This document shows, one piece after another, positions 1 through 10,500 of a DNA stretch of 64,000 nucleotides. Both the position numbers and the translations under genes were made by a program. This DNA comes from Flavobacterium chungbukense (lineage in GTDB: Bacteria > Bacteroidota > Bacteroidia > Flavobacteriales > Flavobacteriaceae): positions 124,001-188,000 of the forward strand of contig NZ_JAJGZV010000001.1 of assembly GCF_020805785.1 (NCBI RefSeq), read 5' to 3'. Position 1 is the first letter of the stretch, and each line of letters opens with the position of its first letter. The notes under the pieces are model-generated. The model worked only from the letters and a program-made list of their open reading frames with translations, was not told where the DNA came from and searched no databases.

Positions 1-509
1 GCAGTCATATCAGCGGCATAAAAAGAATCTTCTTTATTAGGTTCTCTCAAATGCCAGCTGAAGGTGTTGATTATACCTTTCGCGTAAGCGGCTTTAATAT
101 CTGCAATTACTTTTTGTTCTTGTTGATAAAACCAATTGCCAGATTGATTATTGTTGTTTTTATCGGTAATAAATATAAAATCTGAACCCAAAACTGCTGG
201 ATCAAAACCAGTATTTTTTTTGATGTCTGAATCTCCACCTGCATCCTGATAATAGCTATTGAAAGCATCTTGTTGTCCAATTGCAGTTTTGGTTTTTGCG
301 AGTCTTTTTAAGTTGTAAAAAAGTGCAACAGTTTCTTTTGTAGCACTGGCATCAACCATATAAGATGCAACATTTGAAGTCGTTAAAGGATCTTCTTGCG
401 TTGGCGGATCTACTATAATTTCGTCCGTAGCATCTTTGTCTGATGAACAGCTAGTAGCAATTAGCACCGCTAAACTCAGATACATTATTTTTAAAAAATG
501 TTTTTTCAT
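1..509 (-). CDS. GH26 endo-beta-mannanase lipoprotein, C-terminus beyond window
   Basis: Only the first 169 codons are visible; the gene runs off the left edge. The product starts with a lipoprotein signal (MKKHFLKIMYLSL...IATSC), so it should be lipid-anchored, probably at the cell surface. After a short Asp/Pro-rich linker come GH26-like features: an AIGQQDAFNSYY segment matching the GH26 start (G-Q/H-Q-D) and FSWHL, the strand followed by substrate-contact residues. It is a second GH26 in the locus, with the complete one at 4942-6078. It lies 5 nt after the stop of the carbohydrate-binding gene, so it is in the same leftward operon. The catalytic glutamates are outside the window, so activity is inferred. 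Confidence 0.8.
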   Translation of the reverse strand, partial: MKKHFLKIMYLSLAVLIATSCSSDKDATDEIIVDPPTQEDPLTTSNVASYMVDASATKETVALFYNLKRLAKTKTAIGQQDAFNSYYQDAGGDSDIKKNTGFDPAVLGSDFIFITDKNNNNQSGNWFYQQEQKVIADIKAAYAKGIINTFSWHLREPNKEDSFYAADMT

Positions 510-514
510 TTTAG

Positions 515-1063
515 CTATTTTGTTTCAGGACTTAGTTTTGCATATTCTTCTTCACCAATTGCTATCATATTTATATCATCAAAAAAAACAGTTCCGTTTG
601 TCTGGGCCAAGGCCAGCATAATTCTGATCTTTTTTGCATTTTCAGGTATTTTTACAGCCTTTTTATAGTTCGTCCAATCGGTTGTGTTTTTTGCTCTTGC
701 AATGGTTTCTGAACTAATTTGTTTATCGGCTGCGTTGGTAAATTCTATAATAATTGCGGCAGCTTTGTATTCTTCTTTTTGACTTTCTACTTGGTCGGTT
801 TTCATCCAAGCACTGCATTCAACAGCGTAACTATTTTTTGGAATTAAAATAACTTGATCTAAAGCTCTCCATTCTGCTCCTGTATATTGATTGATTAAGG
901 CGCTGTTTCTTCCTGTCTTTTTGTCGTAAGATGAAAGTGCAGCATTTTCTTGACCAGTCCAATTAATCAAATCTCTTTCAAAGCCAGCGTTTTTGATAAG
1001 ATTCATTTGAGCGTTTGTTATTGTAGAAAGAAATAAAAAACTAAAAAGTAAAAGCTGTTTCAT
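515..1063 (-). CDS. secreted carbohydrate-binding-like protein of the mannan locus
   Basis: This 182-residue protein has a signal peptide (MKQLLLFSFLFLSTITNAQ) and one jelly-roll-like domain. The pattern NLIKNAGFERDLINWTG near the start and TVFFDDINM near the end is typical of CBM4/9-like carbohydrate-binding modules. No catalytic domain is attached. I chose the internal ATG because it begins a clean signal peptide; a longer in-frame start would add about 31 unlikely residues and run into the epimerase gene. It sits between the epimerase and the partial GH26 gene in the operon. A surface or periplasmic mannan-binding role is inferred from context; the family call is moderate. Confidence 0.7.
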   Translation of the reverse strand: MKQLLLFSFLFLSTITNAQMNLIKNAGFERDLINWTGQENAALSSYDKKTGRNSALINQYTGAEWRALDQVILIPKNSYAVECSAWMKTDQVESQKEEYKAAAIIIEFTNAADKQISSETIARAKNTTDWTNYKKAVKIPENAKKIRIMLALAQTNGTVFFDDINMIAIGEEEYAKLSPETK

Positions 1064-1098
1064 GATAATGATATTGTTAGGATTAAAACTTGCGTAGG

Positions 1099-2289
1099 TT
1101 AATCGTGAATTCGGGCAATAAGTTCCAGACAGGCTCGGCCATTGTGATAAGGGCATTTCCAGAATCCGGCTTTATCTTTTTTCATTACAGTATAATCGCT
1201 GAAAACTCCCCAGTACCATTCTCCATTTTTCTGGTCAATCATGTGTTTTTTTGTGAATTTCCAGATTTTATAGACAATATCCAAATATTCTTCTTTTCCA
1301 ATCAATTGATAAGCATTGTAAAAGCCAATTAAAGCTTCTGCTTGTGGCCACCAATGTTTTTCTGGAATCAATTCGTCTTTTTCAGGATCAAATTCATACC
1401 ATAAACCTCCATCGTTATCTAAACCTTCTTTTGTTGCTTCCGCAATTTGAATGGCGTGTTTTTTATAATTGGCAATCAAAGTTTCATTTCCTGAAATTTC
1501 AGCACATTGCTGTAAAAGCCAAGCTGCTTCGATGTCGTGTCCGTATGAAATCACATCTGGTTTTTCGACCCAATTTTCGTCAAAAAACAAATGCAAGTGT
1601 CCCGTTTCTGGATTGATAAAATGTTTTTCAATTGTTTCTAGTAATTCAACAATGTCTTTTAGTAGTTTTTCGTCTTTCCAAACTTTATATAAATTCACAT
1701 AACCTTCAATAATATGAAGATGTGTATTCATGGTTTTCTTTTCGTTGGCATCTTTTGCACTTAATCTCAAATCTTCGATGGGTTGCCAATCTCTTGTAAA
1801 AGCTTCAAAATACCCTTTATTTACTTTGTCGTAACTATGTTCTTGAATTTTTAGATATAGGTTTTTAGCAAGTTCTAAAGCTTTTTCCTCTTTAGAAATC
1901 AGATAATATTCAGATAATCCGTAGATGGCAAAAGCAAGGGCATAAATCTGATTTTTGGTGTCTTTTGGAGTTTTATCCTCATTAATACTCCAAAAAAGAC
2001 CTCCAAATTGTGTGTCGTAAAAATTTGCAGCTAGATACTCAAATGCTCTTTTCGCCAGGTTTTTGTGGTTTTCGTTTTTTGTGGTTTGATAACTGGCAGA
2101 AAACGTCCAAAGAATTCGGGCATTTAAAACCGAACCTTTTTCTGCATTGGCGATTTGATCATCATTAAAATCGATTTGTCCGACGAAACCGCCATTTTGA
2201 TTGTCTAAAGTTCGTTCTGACCAATAGTTTAAAATGGAATTCAGCTCGGCGTATAATTCAGATTTTAAAAGCTTTCTTTGTAGTGACAC
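1099..2289 (-). CDS. mannobiose/cellobiose 2-epimerase (AGE family)
   Basis: This 396-residue protein has the full length of the N-acylglucosamine/cellobiose 2-epimerase family, an (alpha/alpha)6 barrel enzyme. Recognisable blocks are NTHLHIIEGY, SYGHDIEAAWLL, KHWWPQAEAL and KCPYHNGRACLE; the His residues in these blocks match the family's catalytic and binding positions. It has no signal peptide and should be cytoplasmic. In Bacteroides fragilis, an enzyme of this type converts beta-1,4-mannobiose to mannosyl-glucose, the substrate of the GH130 phosphorylase. The GH130 gene lies only 6 nt upstream here, so mannobiose 2-epimerase activity is the best reading. Confidence 0.92.
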   Translation of the reverse strand: MSLQRKLLKSELYAELNSILNYWSERTLDNQNGGFVGQIDFNDDQIANAEKGSVLNARILWTFSASYQTTKNENHKNLAKRAFEYLAANFYDTQFGGLFWSINEDKTPKDTKNQIYALAFAIYGLSEYYLISKEEKALELAKNLYLKIQEHSYDKVNKGYFEAFTRDWQPIEDLRLSAKDANEKKTMNTHLHIIEGYVNLYKVWKDEKLLKDIVELLETIEKHFINPETGHLHLFFDENWVEKPDVISYGHDIEAAWLLQQCAEISGNETLIANYKKHAIQIAEATKEGLDNDGGLWYEFDPEKDELIPEKHWWPQAEALIGFYNAYQLIGKEEYLDIVYKIWKFTKKHMIDQKNGEWYWGVFSDYTVMKKDKAGFWKCPYHNGRACLELIARIHD

Positions 2290-2295
2290 GATATT

Positions 2296-3486
2296 TTAAA
2301 TTGCGTTATTTTTTTCAATTTGATTAATGATTGTTTGAACGGAACCTGCAGAAATAAAAGTGTCTGCGGGTGTATTTGTTACATAATCAACCAATTTTTC
2401 TACAGATGAAACGGCAACATGCATTCTTGTATCTGAGGAAGCGTAATAAATATAAACTGTTCCATCTTCATCTTCAATCCATCCATTAGAAAACAAAACA
2501 TTCGAAACGTCACCAACTCTTTCAATTCCTTCTGGCCCCATAAAATGTCCAGCCGGAACATGCGTTACTTTTGCAATATCATTCAAATCGGTCAGAAACA
2601 TATACAAAGTGTAGCGTAAACCTGCAGCAGTATTACGAACTCCATGCGCTAAATGTAACCATCCTTTTGAAGTTTTTATTGGTGCTGGACCAAGACCATT
2701 TTTCAATTCATAAATAGTATGGTATTGTTTTCCAAAAATGATTTTTTCCTCTTTTACAACGGGATTATTCATGTCTTCCACATAACCTAAACCAATTCCG
2801 CCGCCAGATCCAACATCAATAAAACCATCTTGCGGACGCGTATACAAAGCATATTTTCCGTTTACAAATTCTGGGTGTAAAACTACATTTCGCTGCTGTC
2901 CAGTATTTGAAATTAAATCAGGAAGTCTTTCCCAATTTACTAAATCTTTAGAACGAACAATTCCTGCATTGGCTACAGCCGAACTTGTATCTCCTTTTGG
3001 CGCTTTTGGATCTTTTCTTTCGGTACAGAAAATACCATAAACAAATCCGTCTTCATGATGTACAAGACGCATATCGTAAACGTTGGTGTCTGGTTCTTCT
3101 GTTTGCGGAATTACACAAGGCTTGTCCCAAAATTTGAAATTGTCAATTCCGTTTGGACTTTCCGCAATAGCGAAAAATGATTTTCTGTCGATGCCTTCAA
3201 CTCGAACAGCAAGCAGGTATTTTCCTTTCCATTTCATTGCTCCAGCGTTAAAAGCGGCGTTTATTCCGAATCTTTCCTGTAAAAATGGATTTGTTTTTTC
3301 GTCAAAATCGAAACGCCAGTTTAACGGAACATGCGCCGCAGTTACAACAGGGTTTTTAAAACGGTCATAAATTCCGTTTCCTGCAATTTCTTGCGGGCTG
3401 TTTTTCTGTTCGATTAATGTTTTATGTTCTTTTTCCAACGCCGATTTTCTTTCCTGAAAAATGGCTGAAGATGTTATCGTTGTCAT
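2296..3486 (-). CDS. GH130 4-O-beta-D-mannosyl-D-glucose phosphorylase
   Basis: The 396-residue product is a five-bladed propeller GH130 enzyme. It should split mannosyl-beta-1,4-glucose with phosphate into mannose-1-phosphate and glucose. Visible family features are the N-terminal ERFGINAAFNAGAM block, RVEGIDRKSFFAIAESP, NVYDMRLVHHEDG (whose Asp, about residue 138, is the likely general acid) and GPAPIKTSKGWLHLAHGV, which should help bind phosphate and substrate. There is no signal peptide, so it is cytoplasmic. The start lies 1 nt after the transporter's stop and the gene is followed by the epimerase, reproducing the known Bacteroides mannobiose pathway. Subfamily 1 is favoured by context. 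Confidence 0.93.
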   Translation of the reverse strand: MTTITSSAIFQERKSALEKEHKTLIEQKNSPQEIAGNGIYDRFKNPVVTAAHVPLNWRFDFDEKTNPFLQERFGINAAFNAGAMKWKGKYLLAVRVEGIDRKSFFAIAESPNGIDNFKFWDKPCVIPQTEEPDTNVYDMRLVHHEDGFVYGIFCTERKDPKAPKGDTSSAVANAGIVRSKDLVNWERLPDLISNTGQQRNVVLHPEFVNGKYALYTRPQDGFIDVGSGGGIGLGYVEDMNNPVVKEEKIIFGKQYHTIYELKNGLGPAPIKTSKGWLHLAHGVRNTAAGLRYTLYMFLTDLNDIAKVTHVPAGHFMGPEGIERVGDVSNVLFSNGWIEDEDGTVYIYYASSDTRMHVAVSSVEKLVDYVTNTPADTFISAGSVQTIINQIEKNNAI

Positions 3487-3487
3487 A

Positions 3488-4903
3488 TTAATTGATTTCT
3501 GTGTCTGTTTTTAATGATTTTTGGTCTCTCTTTTCGTTTAAATCCTGTTCTATAATCTGTAATTTTTCTTCTGATAAAGGGTAAAATAAAATGAATGCTA
3601 CAGAAATTGCAGCAGCAATTGCAGGAAGAATACTTAGCATTAATTGAATTCCGTTTTGAGCTGTTGCAGTTTGCTCAACATTGGCTTGAAAACCGTAATA
3701 TCCTAAAAGCCATCCAGCTCCTGCGCCACCAATTGTCCATCCAAATTTTTGGGACATTGAAGAAGCAGAAAACACCAATCCTGTTGCTCTTCGACCTTGT
3801 TTCCATTCTGAGTAATCGGCACTGTCGGCATACATAGACCAGATTAAAGGAAAAATACAACCCGCACAAATACTGATTAAAACTTGAAAACTCATGATTA
3901 ACACAATGTCTTCTTTTCCGAATAAATAGAAAATTAAACTTAAAATTGCCGCCAATGCCATTGCGCCAAAGAAGGTTTTCTTTTTACCAATTTTATTAGC
4001 AATTGGTGTTGCTGCAATAACTCCGATAATATTAGCCGCTTGTCCTAAAACCAAATAAATAGAAGTTGGAGTCATATGGAAATCGGTTCCGAAAAGCGAA
4101 AAATCAAAGTTTACCGAACTGCTTACATAATATTTAAAGTAATACACCGCGGCGCCATCTCTAATTGAATTAAAAACTAAAGCCCCAATTCCTGCTCCAA
4201 GCAAAATCCACCAAGGTTTGTTTTGTAAAAGATCTTTTAAATCTTCTTTTAAGTTATTTTGTTCATTTTCAATAGGTCTTATTCTCTCTTTTGTGAATGC
4301 AAAACAAGCCCAGAAAAAGACAGTTGTAATTAAACCGAAAATGGCAATTGTCGCCAGCCAGCCTGTTTTAGAGTTTAGATTTCCACCAAAATAATTGACC
4401 AAAGGCTCTATTAACCAAAGTGCCAAAAGACTTCCGCCGAAAGCAAAAACCATACGATAAGAAGAAAGTGTATTTCTTTCTTTTCTATCTGAAGACATAA
4501 CGCCTAAAAGTGATGCGTAAGGAACATTGATTAAAGAATATATCATCATCATCAGAGAATAAGTCACATACGCGTAAATGATTTTTCCCTTTTCGTCAAA
4601 ATCTGGAGTGTAGAAAGTTAGAACTCCAATCACGGCGAAAGGTATTGCTACCCAAAGTAAATAAGGTCTGAATTTTCCCCATTTGCTTTTGGTTCTGTCA
4701 GCCATAATTCCAACAATAGGATCAAAGCAAGAATCCCAGATTCGAGTAATTAAAAACATGGTTCCCACTACGGCGGGTGCTAATCCGAAAACGTCGGTGT
4801 AGAAAAATAACAGATACATACTGAAAATTTTCCAAAACATGGATGATGCAGCATCTCCAAGCCCGTAGCCGATTTTTTCTTTTAAACTGATTTTGTCGTG
4901 CAT
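3488..4903 (-). CDS. GPH-family sugar:cation symporter
   Basis: This 471-residue inner-membrane protein has about 12 hydrophobic segments. The N-terminal sequence KEKIGYGLGDAASSMFW and the WDSCFDPIVGIMADRTKSKWGKFRPYLLW block are hallmarks of the glycoside-pentoside-hexuronide (MelB-like) family of the major facilitator superfamily. GRRATGLVFSASSMSQKFG is the second conserved block near the C-terminus. Lying between the GH26 and GH130 genes, it probably brings mannobiose or short manno-oligosaccharides from the periplasm into the cytoplasm for epimerisation. Substrate is inferred from neighbours; the coupling ion cannot be read from the sequence. Confidence 0.9.
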   Translation of the reverse strand: MHDKISLKEKIGYGLGDAASSMFWKIFSMYLLFFYTDVFGLAPAVVGTMFLITRIWDSCFDPIVGIMADRTKSKWGKFRPYLLWVAIPFAVIGVLTFYTPDFDEKGKIIYAYVTYSLMMMIYSLINVPYASLLGVMSSDRKERNTLSSYRMVFAFGGSLLALWLIEPLVNYFGGNLNSKTGWLATIAIFGLITTVFFWACFAFTKERIRPIENEQNNLKEDLKDLLQNKPWWILLGAGIGALVFNSIRDGAAVYYFKYYVSSSVNFDFSLFGTDFHMTPTSIYLVLGQAANIIGVIAATPIANKIGKKKTFFGAMALAAILSLIFYLFGKEDIVLIMSFQVLISICAGCIFPLIWSMYADSADYSEWKQGRRATGLVFSASSMSQKFGWTIGGAGAGWLLGYYGFQANVEQTATAQNGIQLMLSILPAIAAAISVAFILFYPLSEEKLQIIEQDLNEKRDQKSLKTDTEIN

Positions 4904-4941
4904 TGATTATTTTTTTGAGGTTTTGGTTTTGAGTTTAGGTT

Positions 4942-6078
4942 TTATTTTAAAACTTTTTTAATGTCTTTTTCAAATATAGTTTTATCCAGATTATAAAAAT
5001 CGATAAAATCTTTTTCACTTACTTGTCCGCTAAACGGAGCGTAATAATGCATTTTTTGCTCTTTTTCCTGCCAACCATGATTTCTCCATAACAGGACATA
5101 AGAAATTTTGTAATCTCCAATTGCTTTTAGTAAGGTTCCTGTCCACCATTTTGGATCAGGAACAGCTTCGTATCCAGCTTCGGCCAAAGCCATCAATTTA
5201 TGTTTTTTATTGCTGATTTCGTTTAGAATTTTAAATTGATTTTGAACTTCACGAACAAACTTTTCACCATTTGGATCATTACTATTCTGATAACTGTCAA
5301 AACTTAAAATATCTGCATAGTTGTCTCCAGGATAATTAGTTAGGAAATCAGTTTCACTGGCAAAACCACCTGTGTTATATACATAAATTAAATTATGAAC
5401 TCCTTTTTTCTGCAAATAATCAAAAGTAAATTTCCAAGCCGTTTTAAATTCTTCTGGCGTGCAATTGCCTTTTCCCCACCAAAACCATCCGCCGGTAAGT
5501 TCATGAAAAGGTCTGAAAAGAATCGGAATGTTTTTTCCGTTTTTGTCTTTTAAAGAAAGGAAGAAGACAGCGGCTTTATCTAGCCAAGAAGTAAATTTTT
5601 TGTTGTTTTCTCCGCCAGGCAAAATAGTCTTTAGAGAATTAGGAACGTTATTCCAAGCATCTTTTCCTGTGGCAGGATTGTCAAAATGCCAGCTTATAGT
5701 TGAAATTCCACCTCTTTCATTTGCTTCAATAATATATTGTTTCATTTTTTCGAATGGAACTCCATCTATATTATTAGCATTATCTTTTTCTAAACCAGCA
5801 ATATCCCATCCGTAAACCGCAGGATAGTCTCCAGCTGTTTCTTTTACGTCGCTTCTTCCATTTTCATATTTCCATTTAACCCCATACGCTAAATCATCCT
5901 GATGTCCGAAAAGAAAACCTTTTTTCGATAAAGTATTTAGTTTTCGATAAAGTGCTTTCGTTTCAGTTGTCGCTTTTTTGTCTGAAAGTGACAAATTAGT
6001 ATTACTTGTATTTTTTTGCGATAGGCAAGAAGTACTTATAATTGCTGTTGTGAGAAGGATTATAAAATGGTTTTTCAT
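4942..6078 (-). CDS. GH26 endo-beta-1,4-mannanase lipoprotein
   Basis: The 378-residue product starts with a lipoprotein signal ending ISTSC. The mature part is a GH26 catalytic barrel: FLFGHQDDLAYGVKW at the start, STISWHFDNP, RPFHELTGGWFWWGKG carrying the acid/base Glu, and LMALAEAGYE carrying the nucleophile Glu. It should hydrolyse beta-1,4-mannan to mannobiose and short oligomers. I moved the start 12 codons inside the longest frame, to the ATG that opens the signal peptide. It is the first gene of the leftward operon and is separated by about 300 bp from the divergent AraC gene. Whether it faces outward or into the periplasm is not clear. Confidence 0.92.
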   Translation of the reverse strand: MKNHFIILLTTAIISTSCLSQKNTSNTNLSLSDKKATTETKALYRKLNTLSKKGFLFGHQDDLAYGVKWKYENGRSDVKETAGDYPAVYGWDIAGLEKDNANNIDGVPFEKMKQYIIEANERGGISTISWHFDNPATGKDAWNNVPNSLKTILPGGENNKKFTSWLDKAAVFFLSLKDKNGKNIPILFRPFHELTGGWFWWGKGNCTPEEFKTAWKFTFDYLQKKGVHNLIYVYNTGGFASETDFLTNYPGDNYADILSFDSYQNSNDPNGEKFVREVQNQFKILNEISNKKHKLMALAEAGYEAVPDPKWWTGTLLKAIGDYKISYVLLWRNHGWQEKEQKMHYYAPFSGQVSEKDFIDFYNLDKTIFEKDIKKVLK

Positions 6079-6380
6079 TATAAAAATGGTTTTGATAATT
6101 GCGGTTAGAAGCAAAATATACAGTTGATTACAGTTTTAAAATTATTTCGTTTTCAACTCGAAAATATTTTAGTATTCTCTTGTTAAAATTATTAAAACTA
6201 TAAAAAGTTATTTAATTAAAAATGATTAATGTTTATTATTAATACTCTTTTTAAAGAAATGATAATTTGATTTTTCAAAGATAAACGGATGAATATAGTG
6301 TAATTAATATTATTTTATCAATTATATATCATATTATTGCAGTCAAAAAGGAATATTGGTTTTCTGAAAATATTTTTAAG
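6079..6380. promoter_or_regulatory. divergent intergenic region between mannan operon and AraC gene
   Basis: This very AT-rich 302-bp gap separates the leftward GH26-led operon from the rightward AraC gene, so it must hold both promoters. On the minus strand a TATATTTTG sequence near 6112-6120 resembles the flavobacterial -7 box with one extra base. No clean -33 partner was found for it. Two ATATTATT copies at 6307 and 6331 resemble the AATATTATC repeats before susC. Nothing here looks coding. Confidence 0.45.
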
Positions 6381-7259
6381 ATGGGTACTACAAAGAATTT
6401 TTATAGAGAAATTGCGCCACTCGCATCGAGTGATAGTTTTTTGGTTTTTGATCGTGTAAAGGATAGTTTCGATTTTCCTGTTCACTATCATCCCGAATTT
6501 GAGATTAATTTTATCTTAAATGGAAAAGGTGTAAAAAGAGTCGTTGGAGATAATATTGAAGAAATTGACAATGTAGAGTTGGTTTTGATTGGTCCAAATT
6601 TATATCACGGCTGGGAGCTTAACAAGTGCACCAGTAAAAAAATCCATGAAATAACAATTCAGTTTCATAATGATTTATTTCATGAATCTTTGTTGTCTAG
6701 ACGCATAATGAATCCGATACGGGATATGTTTAATAGATCTATTCATGGGATTCTTTTTTCGAAAAAAACAGCCGAGGAATTAACGCCAAGGCTCGTGAGG
6801 CTTTCAAAATTAGACGGTATGGATTATTTTTTAGAAATTACTTCTTTATTGTATGATTTGGCAAATTCTAGAAATCAGCGACTGCTTTCAACTTACACTG
6901 TTGATTATGATACTTTCGATGATTACGATAAAATGAAATTGGTTTATGAATATGTGCAGAAACATTTTGCTGAAAAAATCACTTTAGAAGATGTGGCAAA
7001 TGTGGCAAGTATGTCTATTATTTCGTTTAATAGATTTATAAAAAAACGAACCGGTAAAACGTTTGTCAATTATATAAATGATATTAGAATTGGTTATGCC
7101 GCACGCTGGTTGGTTGAGAAAGATATGAGCGTTTCTGAAGTCGCTTTTAAATCAGGGTTTAATAATATAGCCAATTTTAATCGCAGTTTTAAAGCTACTA
7201 AAAACTGTACTCCCAGTCAATATAGAGAAGATTTCTCTGGATTGAAACGTATTTTATAG
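6381..7259 (+). CDS. AraC-family transcriptional regulator of the mannan locus
   Basis: This 292-residue protein has an N-terminal cupin-like sensor region (FPVHYHPEFEINFILNGKGVKRVVGD, about residues 33-60) and a C-terminal AraC double helix-turn-helix (about 195-285). The HTH contains ITLEDVANVASMSIISFNRF and the signature end VSEVAFKSGFNNIANFNRSF...TPSQYRE. It lies between the leftward catabolic operon and susC, so it probably senses a mannan-derived sugar and controls both. Paired direct repeats before susC (7431-7460) are candidate binding sites. Whether it activates or represses is inferred, not seen; most cupin-AraC regulators of sugar use are activators. Confidence 0.9.
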   Translation: MGTTKNFYREIAPLASSDSFLVFDRVKDSFDFPVHYHPEFEINFILNGKGVKRVVGDNIEEIDNVELVLIGPNLYHGWELNKCTSKKIHEITIQFHNDLFHESLLSRRIMNPIRDMFNRSIHGILFSKKTAEELTPRLVRLSKLDGMDYFLEITSLLYDLANSRNQRLLSTYTVDYDTFDDYDKMKLVYEYVQKHFAEKITLEDVANVASMSIISFNRFIKKRTGKTFVNYINDIRIGYAARWLVEKDMSVSEVAFKSGFNNIANFNRSFKATKNCTPSQYREDFSGLKRIL

Positions 7260-7430
7260 TGGTACTTTTTTGTCACTAATAAATATTATTTTTAACGAAA
7301 ACGTTTGATTTTTGGCTTTTCGTTAGTTTTTATTCATGTTTTAGGTTGTTTTTGAGGATTGTCATTGCGAATAATTTAATATTTGTATGATTTTATTTTC
7401 ATATTTGTTTTTTAAATCGATTACAGTAAA

Positions 7431-7463
7431 AATATTATCAATAAATGATATAATATTATCGAT
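7431..7463 (+). promoter_or_regulatory. tandem direct repeats, candidate AraC operator before susC
   Basis: Two copies of AATATTATCRAT start at 7431 and 7452, exactly 21 bp apart, which is two helical turns, so both sit on the same DNA face. They end just upstream of the candidate susC -33 box. This is the layout expected of an AraC-type activator. Binding is inferred. Confidence 0.5.
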
Positions 7464-7490
7464 TTGATAATTCGCAGTGTTATAGATTTG
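7464..7490 (+). promoter_or_regulatory. candidate susC promoter
   Basis: TTG at 7464-7466 and TAGATTTG at 7483-7490 match the flavobacterial -33 and -7 boxes, with a 16-bp spacer, slightly short of the usual 17-23. Transcription would begin near 7497, giving a leader of about 80 nt before the susC ATG. Confidence 0.5.
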
Positions 7491-7577
7491 TTAAATAATT
7501 TAAAAGATAAAATATATCCAGGCTCATTTTATCTCTTAGATTGGCAATAAACACTTTAAACTAACCAAACACTTATT

Positions 7578-10500
7578 ATGAAAAAACTAATGACTAACTT
7601 TATTCATTGGAAAGCTAACCACAGAGCAGTTCCTTTGATATTATTTTTGTTACTGACAAGTAATTTTATTACAGCTCAGGTAAAGGTTTCAGGAACTGTT
7701 TCTGACGACAAAGGGTTATCAATTCCCGGAGCAAATGTTTCGATTGCAGGCTCTAAAACAACAGTTTCGACTGATTTTGATGGTAAATATTCTATAGATG
7801 TTCCGCCAAATTCCACTTTATTATTCTCATTTATCGGATTCACGACTCAGAAGGTTGCTGTAGAAGGTAAAAAAACAATTAACGTAATTTTAAAATCTAA
7901 TGCAGAAGACTTAAAAGATGTAGTCGTAATTGGATACGGAACGCAAAAGCGTAAAGATGTAAACAGTGCGATTTCTAGTGTTGCCGCAAAAGATATTGAA
8001 AATCTTAAAGTAGCATCTTTTGATCAGATGCTGCAAGGTAAAGCTGCGGGGGTAGTCGTAAATAGTAACTCTGGAGAGCCGGGAAGTAATGTTTCGGTAA
8101 AAATTAGAGGAGTTTCTTCTTTAACGGGTACAAACGAACCTTTATATGTAATTGATGGTGTGCCAATTTCGGGAGATGCTAGAAATTCTTCTACTTCTGG
8201 AAGAAATGCTTCTGGAGATTCTAACTTTTCAAACAATGGAAATATTACTGTAAGTCCGCTTGCTTTAATTAATCCAAATGATATCGAGTCAATTGATATT
8301 TTGAAAGATGCTTCGGCAACTGCAATTTATGGTTCTCGTGGAGCAAACGGAGTTATTATTGTAACTACAAAGTCTGGAAAAAAGGGAACAGGAAAATTGT
8401 CTTTCGAAAATTCGTATTCGATTAGTACTTTGCCTAAGAAGTTGCATTCAATGAACTTGCAGCAGTATGCTACGCATCAAAATGCTTTGTCAGATGTTTA
8501 TGATCCTTCGTCAAAACGTCCAGAATTTGCTCATCCAGAACTTTTAGGAAAAGGAACAGATTGGCAAGATGCTATTTATGAAACTGGAATTATGACTTCT
8601 AATCAGTTGTCTTTTTCTGGAGGTAAAGAAGGAATTAATTATTACATCTCAGGAGGTGTTTTGAATCAAGAAGGTATCGTTATTGAATCTGGCTTTAAAA
8701 GATATAATGTTAGAGCAAACGTAGATGCAAGAGTAAATAGCTTTATTAAAGTTGGAATTAATGTAAGTGGTGCCATTACAGACGAAAAACTTACTTTAAA
8801 CGGACAGTTTAATGGAGTAGTGGCAACATCTTTATTGGCTACTCCAGATGTTGCAGTAAGAGAATTAACAGGTGCTTTTTCTGGACCTCCGTCTGGTAGT
8901 GCAGTATCATTTGTAAATCCTGTTGCAACTTCTCTATTAGGATCTAATACACTTGTTAGAAAAAATTATTCTGGAAATTTTTATACTCAAGTTGATTTGC
9001 TTAAAGGTTTAGAATATCGTTTCGAAGCTGGAGGTTATATATATGACAATTTAGGGCAGCGATTTGATCCTATGTATTCTTTAGGAACAGCAGTAAAAAG
9101 TTTTGCTAATTTATATTACAATCCGTCTTCGGGTAATTCATGGAACTTAAAAAACATGCTTACTTATAGAAAGACAATTGATAAACATAGTTTTACGGTT
9201 TTGGCAGTGCAAGAATCTAATAGATCGCATTGGGAAGGCTATTCAATAGAAGGAAATGGTTACAAAGATAATAGTAATCATACTCTTGCTGGCGGCGATT
9301 TAACAAAAGCGGTACTTAAAAGTACATATTCAGGGACACAAACTTTGGCTTCTTATTTAGGAAGGGTAGTTTACGATTATGGAGATCGATATGGTATTTC
9401 TGCAGCAGTAAGAACAGACGGTTCTTCTAAATTTTTCACAGGAAATAAATGGGGTGTTTTTAGTTCTGTTGGTGGTTCTTGGAAAATTTCTAATGAATCT
9501 TTTATGGAAGGAACAAAGAAATATGTTGACGGTATTAAAGTAAGATTTGGTTGGGGACAAACAGGAAACAATCAAATCGGAAACAATTTATACGATTCAA
9601 ATCTTCACGTAGTAGTTAGTTCTATGGGAACTTCTTATCTGCCTTCAAATACTCCAAACAAAGATTTGAAATGGGAAACTCAAGATCAGACTAACTTAGG
9701 TTTAGATTTTAACTTGTTTAATTCAGCATTTAGTGCTTCTATAGATGTGTACAAAAAAGTTTCTAAAAACTTTTTATACCAAGTTCCATTGCCAAATTAT
9801 CTTTCTGGTGGTGGTGATTACGAAGGTGGTGTGAATCCTCCATATTTTAATCTTGGTAGCATGCAGAATAAAGGTATTGAGGTAACTCTTGGTTATCATA
9901 AGAAATTATCTGAAAATTTTTCATGGGATTCTAGTTTAAACTTTACCAAATATGTAAATAAAGTTACAGATATGGCAGGTTTGAACATTGTAAAAACAAC
10001 TGGAACATTAGCTTATAATACGGTAAGTGTTACAAGAACTCAAGAAGGTTTGCCAATAGGTTCATTTTTAGGGTATGAAGCTGTAGGAATCTATAGAACA
10101 GATGAAGATTTACTGACATACGGACATGTAGATGCTTCAGGAAATAGAGTTGTTTTGAAAAACGGAACAAATTCTCTTCTGCCGAATTTCGTAAAAGGAG
10201 ATGTTATTTATAAAGATTTAAATAATGATGGTAAAATTGACCAAAGTGACTTAACGAATATCGGTAATCCAAACCCGAAATTCACTTATGGTTTTACAAA
10301 CAATTTTAAATACAAAAATGTCGATTTGTCTATTTTCCTTCAAGGAACTGCAGGTAATAAGTTAATGAATTTGACTCGTGCATCTGGAACTATGAATAGT
10401 AACTTAGGAACTAACTATTTAACAGAAGCGGCAGATTTTTATTCGGCTACTAATTTAAATGGTGCTTTGCCAACACCTTCTAGTTATGATCATATTAATA

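Noticed and set aside
1064-1156. Longer start of the carbohydrate-binding protein
   Set aside because: It overlaps the epimerase gene end and hides the signal peptide.
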